The notes below the pieces were generated by a model. The model was not told where the DNA came from. It did no database searches and saw only the letters and a program-made list of their open reading frames with translations. Shown here piece by piece: positions 7,601 through 16,002 of a stretch of 22,178 nt of DNA (position 1 is its first letter; each line of letters opens with the position of its first letter). A program made the translations under genes and the position numbers. This stretch comes from FEN-1219 sp036274615 (lineage in GTDB: Bacteria > Pseudomonadota > Gammaproteobacteria > Steroidobacterales > Rariloculaceae): the NCBI GenBank assembly GCA_036274615.1, contig DASUFK010000051.1:1-22178 (forward strand), read 5' to 3'.

Positions 7601-10600
7601 GCCCGTCACGCCCGTGGCGGTACCTGCGTTCGCGCCCGTAACGACGAACGCGTTGGCCACGTTGCCGCCCGTGAGCGTGTTCACGCCGCCGGCGCCGCTG
7701 ATCGCACCCGCGAGCGTGCCGCCGTTCAGCGTGAAGGTGTCGTTCTGGGCGTTACCCGTGAGGTTCTCGACGTTGCTGAACCCGCCGATGACGCCGGTAG
7801 CCGCGCCGCCGTTCGCCGCGGTTACGACGAACGCGTTGGCGACGTTGTCGCCCGTGAGCGTGTCGGTGCCGCCGGCGCCGTCGATCGCGCCCGCGAGCGT
7901 GCCACCATTCAACGTGAACGTGTCCGCCAGCGCATTACCGGCGAGGTTCTCGATGCTCGAGAAACCGCCGGCGACGCCCGTGGCCGTACCAGCGTTCGCC
8001 GCGTTCACGACGAACGCGTTGGCGACGTTGCCGCCGGTGAGCGTATCCACGCCGCCCGCACCGTCCACGGCGCCCGACAGCGTGCCGCCGTTCAGCGTGA
8101 ACGTGTCGTTCTGCGCGTTACCCGTGAGGTTTTCGACGCTGGTGAAGCCGCCGCCGACGCCCGTGGCCGTGCCGATGTCCGCGCCGGTCGCGACGAACGT
8201 GTTGATCACGTTGTCGCCGGTTAGCGTGTCGGTGCCGCCTGCGCCATCGATGGAGCCGGTGAGGGTGCCGCCGTTCAACGCGAACGCGTCGGCGGCCGTG
8301 CCACCGGCCAGGTTGTTGAACCCGGTGAACGCAACGGTGCCAGTGCCGACGACCTGTCCGGAGTTCGGGCCGGTGACCGTCCAGACGTTGGCTACGTTGT
8401 CGCCGATCAACGTGCTGGCGGTGTTATTGCCGGTGACTGCATTGATGCCCGCGATGCCGCCCGCCGCCGCGCCGATGCGCGCGGTAACCGGCCCAGCGGC
8501 GCCGGAGTAGTCCACCGTATTGCTCGCGCCGCCGCCGCCGTTGATCTGGCCGCTGATCGCGCCGGCACCCGTCACGACGAACGCGTCGTCGTTGGTGCCA
8601 CCTGTGACGTTGTTGAAATCGAAGAACTCGAGGCCGCCCACCTGGCCGTCGTTCGCCCCGTCGATCGTCCACGCGTTCGCCGTGTTCGCGCCGACCAGCG
8701 TGCTGTTGGTGTTGTTGCCGGTGAGGCGCTCGATGCCAGCGAAGCCGCCGGCGGTCGCGCCGAGCGTAGCCGTGACCGGACCCGCCAATCCCGCGTAGCT
8801 GATCGTGTCGCGCACGAGCTGCGCGCCGCCGTCGATCAAGCCGCTGATCGAGCCGGCACCCGTGAACGTGAATGCGTCGTCGTTGGTGCCGCCCGTGAGG
8901 TTGTTGAATGCGATGAACTCGAGGGCGCCGACCGTACCGGAATTGGCGCCGTCGATCGTCCAGTTGTTCGGCGTGTTGGCGCCCACCAACGTGCTGTTGG
9001 TGTTGTTGCCCGTGACTCGCTCGATACCCGTGACGCCCGAGGCGCCGGCCGTTACAGTCACCGGTCCCGCCAGCGCCGCATAGCTCACGGTGTCGCGGAG
9101 CACCTGGCCGCCGCCGTCGAGCTGGCCGGTGAGGGCGCCCGCGCCCGTCAGCGCGAACGTGTCGTCGTTGTTGCCGCCGGTGAGGTTGTTGAAGTCGATG
9201 AACGCGACGGTACCGACCGTGCCGTCGTTCACGCCGTTGATCGTCCACGCGTTCGCCACGTTGGCGCCGATCAACGTGCTGTTGTTGTTGTTGCCCGTGA
9301 CCTGCTCGATGCCGGCGATGCCGCCGACCGCCGCGCCGATCGTCACCGTCACCGGGCCTGCGAGCGCCGCGTAGCTCACGGTGTCGCTCGTCGTCTGACC
9401 GCCGCCGTTGATCTGACCGCTGATCGCGCCCGCGCCGATGAGCGTGAACGCGTCGTCGGCGCTGCCGCCCGTGACGTTGTTGAAGTCGAAGAAGGCCACG
9501 CCGCCGACTTGGCCGTCATTCGCCCCGTCGATCGTCCACGCGTTCGGCGTGTTGGCGCCGACCAGTGTGCTGTTGGTGTTGTTGCCCGTGATGCGCTCGA
9601 CGTTCGCGATGCCGCCGGAGGTCGCGCCCAGCGTCACCGTCACCGGTCCGGCTAGCGCCGCGTAGCTCACCGTGTCGTTCGTGACCTGTCCGCCGCCGTC
9701 GATCGTGCCGCTGATGGCGCCCGCGCCGATGAGCGTGAACGCGTCGTCGTTGTTGCCGCCCGTGACGTTGTTGAAGTTGGTGAACGTCAGCGTTCCGTTG
9801 AGCTGGCCGTCGTTTGCGCCGGTGATGCTCCAGGCGTTCGCGACGTCGTCGCCAATCAAGGTGCTGTTCGTGTCGTTGCCGGTCACGGCGTTGATACCGA
9901 CGATGCCGTTCGTCGCGCCGTTGACACGCGCGGTCACGGGGCCCGTGGCACCTGAGTAGTTGATCGTGTTGCTCGCGCCGCCGCCTCCGCTGATCCGGCC
10001 GCCTATCGAGCCCGCGCCGGTGACGGTGAACGCGTCGTTCTGATCGCCGCCCGTGATGTTGTTGAACGAGCTGAAGTTCATCGTCGGGCCGCCCTGATTG
10101 ACGCTGCCCGCGTTCGGATTGTTCACTGTCCAGTTGTTGGTGGTGCCGTTGGCGCCGATCAACGTGCTGTTGGCGTTGCTGTTGCCCGTGACCGACGAGA
10201 TGTTCGCGATGCCGCCGGTCGCGGCACCGACCTGCACCGTCACGACAGGGAGGGCGCCCACGCCTGCGTAGCTGAGCGTATTCGTTCCGCCGGCGCCGCC
10301 GTCGATAAGGCCGCCGATGCTGCCGTTACCCGTCACGGAGAACGTGTCGAACATATTGCCGCCGGTGACGTTGTTGAAGCCCGTGAAGTTCACGAGCTGG
10401 CCACCGTTGTGCGTGACGTTGCCGCCGTTCGCCGCCGTGATGAACCAGAAGTTCTGGTCGCCGTCGGCGCCGATCAATCTGCTGCCGGCGTCGCCGTTGC
10501 CGGTCACGGTCTCGATGTTCTCGACGCCGTTCGTGGCCGCGCTGATTTGCACCTGGACCGCGCCCAAGCCGGCTGCGTAGGTCACGATGTCGGTGCCGCC

Positions 10601-13600
10601 CGCGGCGCCGCCGTTGATCTGGCCGCTGATCGAGCCGCCGGTCACGACGTCAAAGGTGTCGTTCTGATTGCCGCCGGTCACGTTGTTGAAGTTGAAGAAC
10701 GAGACGGCGCCAACCTGGCCGTCGTTTGCGCCGTCGATAGTCCACGCGTTCACCGCGTTGGCCCCGATCAGCGTGCTGGTGGTGTTATTGCCGGTGACCT
10801 GGGCGATGTTGGTAAAGCCGTTGCTCGTGGCATTGATTTGCACCGAGACCGGACCAGTCGCGCCCGCGTAGGAAAGGGTATTCGCGCCTGCGCCGCCGTC
10901 GATCTGGCCGCTGATCCTGCCGGTTCCACTCACGTTGAACGTGTCCGCCGTGTTGCCGCCGGTCACATTCTCGATGTCCTGGAACGCATTGACGCCATCC
11001 ACGGCGCCGGCGTCCACGCCGTTGATCGCCCAGGTGTTGCCGCCAACGAGGTTGTCGGCCACGAGCCGATCGCGGAGCGAAACGTTGACGCCGCCCCGGA
11101 TGGTGCCGCTGATCGTGCCGCCGGCCAGCGTGAAGACGTCCACGTCCGTGCCGCCGGTGACGTTGGGGAAGTCGGTGAACGCCACCGGCACGCTGCCGCC
11201 GGTGACGGTGCCATCGTTGGCGCCGTTGATCGTCCAAGCGTTGGACACGTTCGCGCCCGTGAGGGTGCTGTTCGCGTCGTTGTTGCCGGTGAGGGTCTCG
11301 ATGTTCGTTACGCCGTTGCTGGTGCCGTCGATGACGGCGACGACCGGACCGGTGGCCGTCGCGTAATTGACGACGTCCGCGTCCGCGCCGCCGTCGATCC
11401 GGCCGAGGATGCGGCCCGCGCCGGGCACGTTGAACGTGTCGGCCAGCGTGCCGCCCGTGATGTTGTTGAACGCGTCGAAGCTCAGCGTCGTCGCGTTGAA
11501 TTGCAACGTACCGTTGTTGTCGGCAGCGATCATCCAGTTGTTGAGCTCGTTCGGGCCGACCAGCGTGGCATTGCCGTTGCCGAACAGATTCTCGATGCCC
11601 GTGACACCGTTGGTGGTGTCGTTCACGCGTGCAATGATCGCGTGCGTCGCGGTCTCGTAGTGCACTTGATCCATGCCCAAGCCGCCGTCGATCTGGCCGC
11701 TGATCGCGCCGGTGCTGCCGCTGACCGTGAACATGTCGACGCCGGCGTTGCCGACGACATTCTGGATGCTGGAGAACGCGGCGATCGGCACGAAGTTGGT
11801 ATCGGCCAATACGTCGCTCGCGAGCGAGCCGCCGTCGGCTGCATTGATTGCCCACTGGTTATCGAAGTTGGCCGCCGTGAGCGTGTTGCTCCCGGTGCCG
11901 CCGTCGATCGAGCTGATCCTGCCGGCGGCGCCGAAGGTGAACGTGTCGTTGAGTCCGGCGCCCTGGAGCTGGGAGAATCCAGCGAAGGTCGCTCCGTTCA
12001 ACGTGCCCTGATTGACGGCGGTGATGTCGAACGCGTCGGCGACAGTGTCGCTGCCGCGCAAGATGTCGTTGGTGATGCCCGACAACGACACGTTGGCGCC
12101 CGCTATCGAGCCGGCGACCTCGAGAACCGCGTTCGCGACGTTGGAGTTGTTGTCTACCCTGACCGAGACATCGCCCGCGCCGGCGTTGATCGTGCCGACT
12201 ATCTGCGCGTTGTTGGCAGCAATCAGCGTGATGTTGCGGCCGTCGGTGGTGAGATTGCCGATATTGGTCAGACTCGACGCGGCCGTGCCGACCGTACCGG
12301 CCGTCATGAAGATGCGGCCGGTGCCTGACGCAACAATGGAGTTGCTGGGATCCGCGAATGAAATGCCGCCAGGGCCATCGGGCGTCGGGTTGTTGCCCGC
12401 GTCGTTGCGCGTCTCGAAAACGATGTCGGTGTCGTTTGCCAACGTGATGTCGCCGTCGCCGCCGTTGTCGTCGAGATCGTCGATGATGATCGCAGCCGTA
12501 GCCTGGAGCGTGACCACGCCGCTAACGCCCTCGATGGCCTCCGCCGACACCGTTTCGTTTACGCCGCCCTCGTTGAACGAGATCTCCGAGTTGGTGAGCC
12601 CGGTGGCGTCAAGCGAGCCGTCAGTACCGGTTGTGCCGGGTCCGCCGACGATGTGCAAAGTATCGGGATCGAGCAGCAACGAGCCGCCCTTGCCGGCAGG
12701 TGCGCCAACATCGACGGTCCCCGTGAAGCCCAGTGCCTTACCCGACACTTCCACCAAGCCGCCGTTGCCGCCCGCGGCGCCGCCGCGCGCGTCGATCGTG
12801 CCGTAGAACCGCGTAACGTCGCCGCTCCACACGACGACCTGCCCGCCGTCGCCGGACGCGCGTGCGCTCGCGTCGATCGACGCGCCCGCGCCGACAAAAG
12901 TGCGCTGCGCGTTGAGCACGTTCGGGTCGCTGCCCTGGTAGCTGCCGCCGATCTGCGCGAGGCCGCCGCCGGTGTCGCCCGACACGTCCACGGTCGCGTT
13001 GCCGCCCAATCCGACACGGTCACCCAGGACCTGCACCGTGCCGCCGGAGCCACCCTGACCCGATGCGTCGAGCACGCCGCTCGAGACCACCGTGCCGCCC
13101 GGGCCCATCAGCTGGATCACGCCGCCGCTGTTCTCGATGCGCGTGGCGCGAACCACGCCGGTGTTGTTCACCACGTTCGAGACCACGTCCTGTGCGGCGC
13201 GGCCGCTCAGGAGCACCTGTCCGCCGTTCGCCTGGATCGTGCCGGAGTTCGAGACCGCCGCGTCCGCCTGGGCGTTCGCGAGCGCCTGACCGTCGATCGC
13301 GAAATAGATGAGACCGTCGCCGTCGAAGTCGAGCGCGGCATGCGCGCCGGCGCCGAGCGTAACTTGGCCCAAGTCGGCCACGATCATGCCTTCGTTGGCC
13401 ACGGCGCCGCCGAGCAGCGTCACCGAGCCGCCGGTGGCGGCCTTGATGAGCCCGCGGTTGACCACGAGACCCGCCTTGCCGTCCTGCGCGTTGAACTCGT
13501 TCTTGCCGTTCAGGAAGTCGTTGAGCGAGATGTCGAGCGAGCTCGCGACCAACGCCCCCACGTTGAGACGCGCGTTCTCGCCGAACACCATGCCGTTCGG

Positions 13601-13978
13601 GTTGATGAGAAACACGCGGCCGTTCGCATCGAGCGCGCCCAAGATCTGGCTCGGGTTCTGGTCGAAGATCCGGTTGAGCGCCACCGACGTGCTCGCCGGC
13701 TGCTCGAACCGCACGCTCTCGTTCTGGCCCACGTTGAACGACTGCCAGTTGATGCCCAGCCGATCGGTGCCTTGCGTGATTACGGTGGACGCGCCTGACT
13801 GCGTGATGGAGCCCGCACCGGCCACGATCTGGCCGCCCTCGGGGCCGGCCAGTGCGGCACGAGGAACGGCGGCAGCGCTCAGCGCCACGCCGATGGCGAG
13901 CGCCAGGGCGCTCATCTTCGGTGCATCCAAGCGTTGACGGTTGTTACGGCTCTTCACGGAAGGGGATCTGTGATTCAT
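4664..13978 (-). CDS. Giant TpsA exoprotein (filamentous-haemagglutinin type) with tandem repeats
   Basis: 3104 residues, the predicted cargo of the TpsB transporter encoded 59 bp upstream. The signal peptide is about 44 residues with a long basic n-region (cleavage near AALA-GPEGG). The haemagglutination-activity/TPS domain follows at about 48-165 (GINWQSFNVG, ALNRIFDQNPSQILGAL, VFLINPNGMVFG with the NPNG motif at 126-129). FHA-type beta-helix segments continue to about 450 (VVVWSGDVTRFYGTIDARGG, GGSLLLDPDT). Twelve repeats of 65-104 residues fill about 747-1901, and ten repeats of 60-61 residues fill 1902-2510. RTX-like Gly/Asp segments come next (DGGAGTDVLDLSAY). The C-terminal region contains the only cysteines, Cys3054 and Cys3058 (DCLQPC). 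The protein is probably a surface or released adhesin-like fibre; no toxin or catalytic domain is recognisable. The ATG at 13978 has a weak ribosome binding site. The gene is likely co-transcribed with the TpsB gene. Confidence 0.93.
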   Translation of the reverse strand: MNHRSPSVKSRNNRQRLDAPKMSALALAIGVALSAAAVPRAALAGPEGGQIVAGAGSITQSGASTVITQGTDRLGINWQSFNVGQNESVRFEQPASTSVALNRIFDQNPSQILGALDANGRVFLINPNGMVFGENARLNVGALVASSLDISLNDFLNGKNEFNAQDGKAGLVVNRGLIKAATGGSVTLLGGAVANEGMIVADLGQVTLGAGAHAALDFDGDGLIYFAIDGQALANAQADAAVSNSGTIQANGGQVLLSGRAAQDVVSNVVNNTGVVRATRIENSGGVIQLMGPGGTVVSSGVLDASGQGGSGGTVQVLGDRVGLGGNATVDVSGDTGGGLAQIGGSYQGSDPNVLNAQRTFVGAGASIDASARASGDGGQVVVWSGDVTRFYGTIDARGGAAGGNGGLVEVSGKALGFTGTVDVGAPAGKGGSLLLDPDTLHIVGGPGTTGTDGSLDATGLTNSEISFNEGGVNETVSAEAIEGVSGVVTLQATAAIIIDDLDDNGGDGDITLANDTDIVFETRNDAGNNPTPDGPGGISFADPSNSIVASGTGRIFMTAGTVGTAASSLTNIGNLTTDGRNITLIAANNAQIVGTINAGAGDVSVRVDNNSNVANAVLEVAGSIAGANVSLSGITNDILRGSDTVADAFDITAVNQGTLNGATFAGFSQLQGAGLNDTFTFGAAGRISSIDGGTGSNTLTAANFDNQWAINAADGGSLASDVLADTNFVPIAAFSSIQNVVGNAGVDMFTVSGSTGAISGQIDGGLGMDQVHYETATHAIIARVNDTTNGVTGIENLFGNGNATLVGPNELNNWMIAADNNGTLQFNATTLSFDAFNNITGGTLADTFNVPGAGRILGRIDGGADADVVNYATATGPVVAVIDGTSNGVTNIETLTGNNDANSTLTGANVSNAWTINGANDGTVTGGSVPVAFTDFPNVTGGTDVDVFTLAGGTISGTIRGGVNVSLRDRLVADNLVGGNTWAINGVDAGAVDGVNAFQDIENVTGGNTADTFNVSGTGRISGQIDGGAGANTLSYAGATGPVSVQINATSNGFTNIAQVTGNNTTSTLIGANAVNAWTIDGANDGQVGAVSFFNFNNVTGGNQNDTFDVVTGGSISGQINGGAAGGTDIVTYAAGLGAVQVQISAATNGVENIETVTGNGDAGSRLIGADGDQNFWFITAANGGNVTHNGGQLVNFTGFNNVTGGNMFDTFSVTGNGSIGGLIDGGAGGTNTLSYAGVGALPVVTVQVGAATGGIANISSVTGNSNANSTLIGANGTTNNWTVNNPNAGSVNQGGPTMNFSSFNNITGGDQNDAFTVTGAGSIGGRISGGGGASNTINYSGATGPVTARVNGATNGIVGINAVTGNDTNSTLIGDDVANAWSITGANDGQLNGTLTFTNFNNVTGGNNDDAFTLIGAGAISGTIDGGGQVTNDTVSYAALAGPVTVTLGATSGGIANVERITGNNTNSTLVGANTPNAWTIDGANDGQVGGVAFFDFNNVTGGSADDAFTLIGAGAISGQINGGGQTTSDTVSYAALAGPVTVTIGAAVGGIAGIEQVTGNNNNSTLIGANVANAWTINGVNDGTVGTVAFIDFNNLTGGNNDDTFALTGAGALTGQLDGGGQVLRDTVSYAALAGPVTVTAGASGVTGIERVTGNNTNSTLVGANTPNNWTIDGANSGTVGALEFIAFNNLTGGTNDDAFTFTGAGSISGLIDGGAQLVRDTISYAGLAGPVTATLGATAGGFAGIERLTGNNTNSTLVGANTANAWTIDGANDGQVGGLEFFDFNNVTGGTNDDAFVVTGAGAISGQINGGGGASNTVDYSGAAGPVTARIGAAAGGIAGINAVTGNNTASTLIGDNVANVWTVTGPNSGQVVGTGTVAFTGFNNLAGGTAADAFALNGGTLTGSIDGAGGTDTLTGDNVINTFVATGADIGTATGVGGGFTSVENLTGNAQNDTFTLNGGTLSGAVDGAGGVDTLTGGNVANAFVVNAANAGTATGVAGGFSSIENLAGNALADTFTLNGGTLAGAIDGAGGTDTLTGDNVANAFVVTAANGGAATGVIGGFSNVENLTGNAQNDTFTLNGGTLAGAISGAGGVNTLTGGNVANAFVVTGANAGTATGVTGGFTNIQNLAGNAQNDTFTLSGGTLAGAIDGAGGVNTLTGGNVANSFVVTGANAGTATGVTGGFTNVQNLTGNALADTFTFSGGTLTGAIDGAGGTDTLTGDNVVNAFVVTAANGGTATGAAGGFSNVENLTGNAQNDTFVLNGGTLAGVVDGAGGANSLTGGNVANTFVVTSANAGTATGVTGGFTNVQSLIGNAQNDTFTLNGGTLAGAIDGAGGVNTLTGGNVANTFVVTSANTGTATGVTGGFTNVQNLTGNAQADTFTLNGGTLAGTVDGAGGSDTLTGDNVASTFVVTSANAGTATGTGGFANVENLAGNAQSDTFTLNGGTLTGAINGAGGVNTLTGGNVANTFVVTSANAGTATGVTGGFTNVQSLTGGAQNDTFTLNAALAGAIQGADGNDTIAINAGGSAASIDAGNGTDVLDLSANAAAHAVTLTSVAASGFAGTADAAGFTGIDDVRAGASTADSLTGLNAASTWTIGAAKTYATGGSTLAFAGFENLTGGSAVDTFNLNTAVGGTLNGGAGNDVFTFADGVTAAVVDGGAGTDVLDLSAYTSARNVTLTAAGATDGFNGTEASVTGGFRNIDDVRGSATAADVISGLANAQATWLLAGNTGNQYSSGGRTLAFSSFSTVNGGSGVDSFGLGGAGQTGDLTVSGGGGADAANVASSLSVGAGNLTLTGIETVTASNGAVITAGRLTISGASSGVGVASGPLAVQASGASINLDIDSGTAATNVSVAGNALGRIAAGSVALRTNNGSVGAAGAPMVFSTTSSGLSLNINAGSGDVNASVAAGNDAKLDLVKGNNVTIETLDGDILHDGQVGDVDIQAGTRATVIATKGIVGTEANRLVVDVPATGVIQYSAQPGSTVSLRTVQNTPLLNIGSLSVNTSILNTVANEAVAAGQAAVSAADALVTIDWAGLDPNVALIDCLQPCVKLPADQSEDPALAQIREATKLLLIRTDEGWKMIPVFPREVIASAN
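6449..8275 (-). repeat. Ten tandem 60-61-residue (183-bp) repeats in the TpsA gene
   Basis: Ten consecutive units: nine of 61 codons and one (the ninth) of 60, 1827 bp in all. The consensus begins NGGTLAGAIDGAGGVNTLTG, continues GNVANTFVV and ends NVQNLTGNAQNDTFTL. Units 1, 3, 6 and 9 carry the variant DTLTGDN instead of NTLTGGN. The matching DNA landmark occurs at 6746, 7295, 7844 and 8210, spacings of 549, 549 and 366 bp. Neighbouring units are nearly identical in DNA over long stretches (for example 6849-6950 against 7032-7130), which indicates recent duplication or gene conversion. The repeat is glycine/asparagine/aspartate-rich with a degenerate RTX look. Confidence 0.9.
8276..11740 (-). 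repeat. About twelve tandem 65-104-residue repeats in the TpsA gene
   Basis: Residues about 747-1901 form twelve units of roughly 285-310 bp; one is shortened to about 65 codons. A typical unit runs DDAFTLIGAGAISGQINGGG, then DTVSYAALAGPVTVT, a GIAGIEQVTGN block, NSTLIGANVANAWTINGAND and FNNVTGG. The units are more diverged than the 61-residue class, especially toward the N-terminus. A further degenerate copy may lie just upstream, up to about 11958. Units 7 and 12 share a distinctive SNT(I/V)(N/D)YSG block and bracket four units with DT(V/I)SYA(A/G)LAGP, suggesting block-wise expansion. Confidence 0.85.
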
Positions 13979-14037
13979 ACGACTCTACTCGGGCAAATTG
14001 GTTGGTGTTGTTGTCGACCCTGACGCGAGCACCGAGC

Positions 14038-15807
14038 TCAGAACGTGTAGTTGAAGCTCATGTAGAACTGCGGGTCTTTGCCGTTGCTGGGTGACGGATC
14101 TCCGGACAAGGGAGTCGCGGCGTCGAACCGCAGATAGAACTTCTGCGAGGCACTGAACTGCAGCCCAAGACCCGCGCCGTGCAGATTGATGTTGTGTACT
14201 TCACCCGGCAACGGATCGTTCCGTTCGCCGCCGGCGTAGTCATAGAAGAACGACAGCTGGAACACATCGCCCCAGGTGCGGTTACCCACGGGACGATCGG
14301 CGAAACCCGGCGCGTCGATGATCCACTCGAGAGTTCCGGCCGCGCCGCTGTCGACGAGGAACTCGGCCACCGGATACGCGCGGATGTTGGCCGGACCGCC
14401 GATCGAATACTGCTCGAGGGAAACGAGCAGATCGTTCGTGTGCTGCGCGTTTAGTCGAAGCAACAGCGCGTTGTGGTCCTTGAATCGCTGCAAACGCTGA
14501 TAGCCGAGCTCGAATTTGGCGTAGCTGTCCTCGGCGGGCAGGCCGGTGGAGCCCTGGAAACGGCTCGGTAGCTGGCTGTCGTTCGTGCCACTCGTTGCCC
14601 GGAGGTAGCCGAGGTTGATGCCCCGCTGACGAGGACCGACGCTGTAGTAGTTGAACGTGTAGCCGAACGTCGTGAGGTCGTCCTCCAGCTCCTGAATCGG
14701 GGCGGTGAGCGTTCTGGAAACGGAATCCTTCACCGCGATGTCGAACGTGCCGTCCGCTCGGAAGCGGCGGCGATTCGCGAAGCGCCGCTGCACGAACACG
14801 TCGTTCTGCTTCACCTCGCCCGTCAAGTCGATCGGGATGGTGCTCGAGGCTTGCTTCACGTCGAATTCATTCTTCTCGGTGCGGAAGCCGACAGTGGTCT
14901 TGGTGGTCTTGGTCGTGGCGGCGTACTCCAACCCGTAGTACGTGCCGTTCGACGGATGGGCCGTCTCGAGTAGGTAGCCGCTAAAGCGGTCCGCGTGTCC
15001 CGTGAGGTTGTTCACGCCGAACTCGAGCATTGCGCGTTGGTCGCCGGTGATCTCGCTGCCGTAGTTGTCGAGGCTCGGCTTGATGTAGAACCGGTCCTCC
15101 TCGCGCACGCTCACGAGCAGCTCCGTGTCGCCCAGCGTTTGGCCCTGGCGGAACGTGCCGAACACCGTGAGGCCCGGCAGGCCCTGCAGGTTCAAGATCG
15201 CTTGCTCGATCTCGTTTTGATCGATCGGCTGGTTGACGAGGCCCTTGAACGGGCCCTCGATGTTCTCCGCGTGATAGGACTTGTTGCCCTCGACCTTGAC
15301 GGCGCCGAGAGAGCCCTCGATGACCTGCAGCGCGATGGTGCCTTCCTTCACGCTCTGGGCCGGCACGACCGCCTGCGCGAGGATCATGCCGTGGTTGCGA
15401 TAGTAGAGCGTGATGTCGTCGGCGATCGCCTGGAGCTCGTTGATCGTGAAGCCTTCGAGCGGCTGCTTGGCGAGCTTGAACGTGAGCAGCGACTGAATGT
15501 CCGCGGTGCTGATACCGCGCTCGGGACGGTCGGTGGCGCCGGTCACGTTGAACTCGATGACCCGCACGCGCGGTCCCTCTTCGAGACCGGGCGGCCGCTC
15601 CACGACCGGCGGGATGTCGAGGTTGTACTCCTGCGCCAGCAAGGGCCGCAGGTCTCGCCCCAAGTAGGGGCGCGCGCCGCCGGGCGTTGCCGCGTCGGGC
15701 AGATGTGGCACCGACTGAGCCGATGCCGCGAGCGGAAATAGGCTCGCAGCAAGGACACTGAGCGCAATTGATTTGGCGTCCGTCCGGACGGTTCTTCTTC
15801 GAACCAT
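14038..15807 (-). CDS. TpsB outer-membrane transporter (ShlB/FhaC/HecB family)
   Basis: 589 residues from the ATG at 15807; it secretes the adjacent TpsA protein across the outer membrane. A signal peptide (ALSVLAASLFPLAASA) and a proline-rich stretch come first. A POTRA_2 domain spans about 81-164 (ISTADIQSLLTFKLAKQPLE, ADDITLYYRNHGMILAQAVV, IALQVIEGSL), and a second POTRA-like region about 167-237. The ShlB-type 16-strand barrel fills the rest, ending in the outer-membrane signature FYMSFNYTF with a C-terminal Phe. The conserved inward-loop motif, usually VRGY, reads IRAY here (about 475-478): the Arg is kept and Gly is replaced by Ala. The ATG at 15807 is preferred because AAGGTG lies 6 nt upstream; a GTG at 15816 would add three residues. 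The gene is followed after 59 bp by the TpsA gene, the usual operon order. Confidence 0.95.
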   Translation of the reverse strand: MVRRRTVRTDAKSIALSVLAASLFPLAASAQSVPHLPDAATPGGARPYLGRDLRPLLAQEYNLDIPPVVERPPGLEEGPRVRVIEFNVTGATDRPERGISTADIQSLLTFKLAKQPLEGFTINELQAIADDITLYYRNHGMILAQAVVPAQSVKEGTIALQVIEGSLGAVKVEGNKSYHAENIEGPFKGLVNQPIDQNEIEQAILNLQGLPGLTVFGTFRQGQTLGDTELLVSVREEDRFYIKPSLDNYGSEITGDQRAMLEFGVNNLTGHADRFSGYLLETAHPSNGTYYGLEYAATTKTTKTTVGFRTEKNEFDVKQASSTIPIDLTGEVKQNDVFVQRRFANRRRFRADGTFDIAVKDSVSRTLTAPIQELEDDLTTFGYTFNYYSVGPRQRGINLGYLRATSGTNDSQLPSRFQGSTGLPAEDSYAKFELGYQRLQRFKDHNALLLRLNAQHTNDLLVSLEQYSIGGPANIRAYPVAEFLVDSGAAGTLEWIIDAPGFADRPVGNRTWGDVFQLSFFYDYAGGERNDPLPGEVHNINLHGAGLGLQFSASQKFYLRFDAATPLSGDPSPSNGKDPQFYMSFNYTF

Positions 15808-15929
15808 GCGTTGCACCTTGAAGTTGTTTTTCTAGAACGCAGGCGTGCCCGCGGTTAGACAGTTTCGATTAGGTTTCGCCTGTAAGTTAGTGCGTTTGTT
15901 GTTAGAAACTACAGGAACGAACGCGATCG

Positions 15930-15959
15930 AGTGTAATGCAAATCCCGAATGCTTAGCAA
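15930..15959 (-). promoter_or_regulatory. Possible promoter of the TpsB-TpsA operon
   Basis: On the minus strand, TTGCTA (15954-15959) and TACACT (15930-15935) are separated by 18 bp, each matching 4 of 6 sigma-70 consensus bases. They lie about 120 bp upstream of the TpsB start in a gap that is A/T-richer than the neighbouring genes, just past the hairpin at 15961-15985. The long leader could hold further control, but no specific structure is evident in it. Confidence 0.35.
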
Positions 15960-15960
15960 T

Positions 15961-15985
15961 CAGAGTTGCCGAACGCTCAACTCTG
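15961..15985 (-). terminator. Hairpin after the kinase/FGE gene pair
   Basis: CAGAGTTG at 15961-15968 and CAACTCTG at 15978-15985 form a perfect 8-bp stem with a 9-nt loop, 17 bp beyond the stop codon of the FGE-like gene. The tract that follows on the minus strand (ATTGCT) is only weakly T-rich, so termination may be partial and allow read-through into the TpsB-TpsA genes. Confidence 0.45.
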
Positions 15986-16002
15986 CCAAATTCGACAAAA
16001 TG

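Noticed and set aside
4811..8224. 1137-codon plus-strand ORF antisense to the TpsA repeats
   Set aside because: It is the complement of repetitive, GC-rich codons of the TpsA gene. Its product is a low-complexity Arg/Ala/Val/Glu repeat with no domain, and the minus-strand frame has clear TPS features.
6449..8275. Possible CRISPR array from regular 183-bp repeats
   Set aside because: The repeats are continuous coding units without unique spacers, and they keep one reading frame throughout.
10409..12328. 639-codon plus-strand ORF antisense to the TpsA gene
   Set aside because: Same cause: the product is Arg/Ala/Asp/Val-rich with no recognisable domain, opposite well-supported repeat units.
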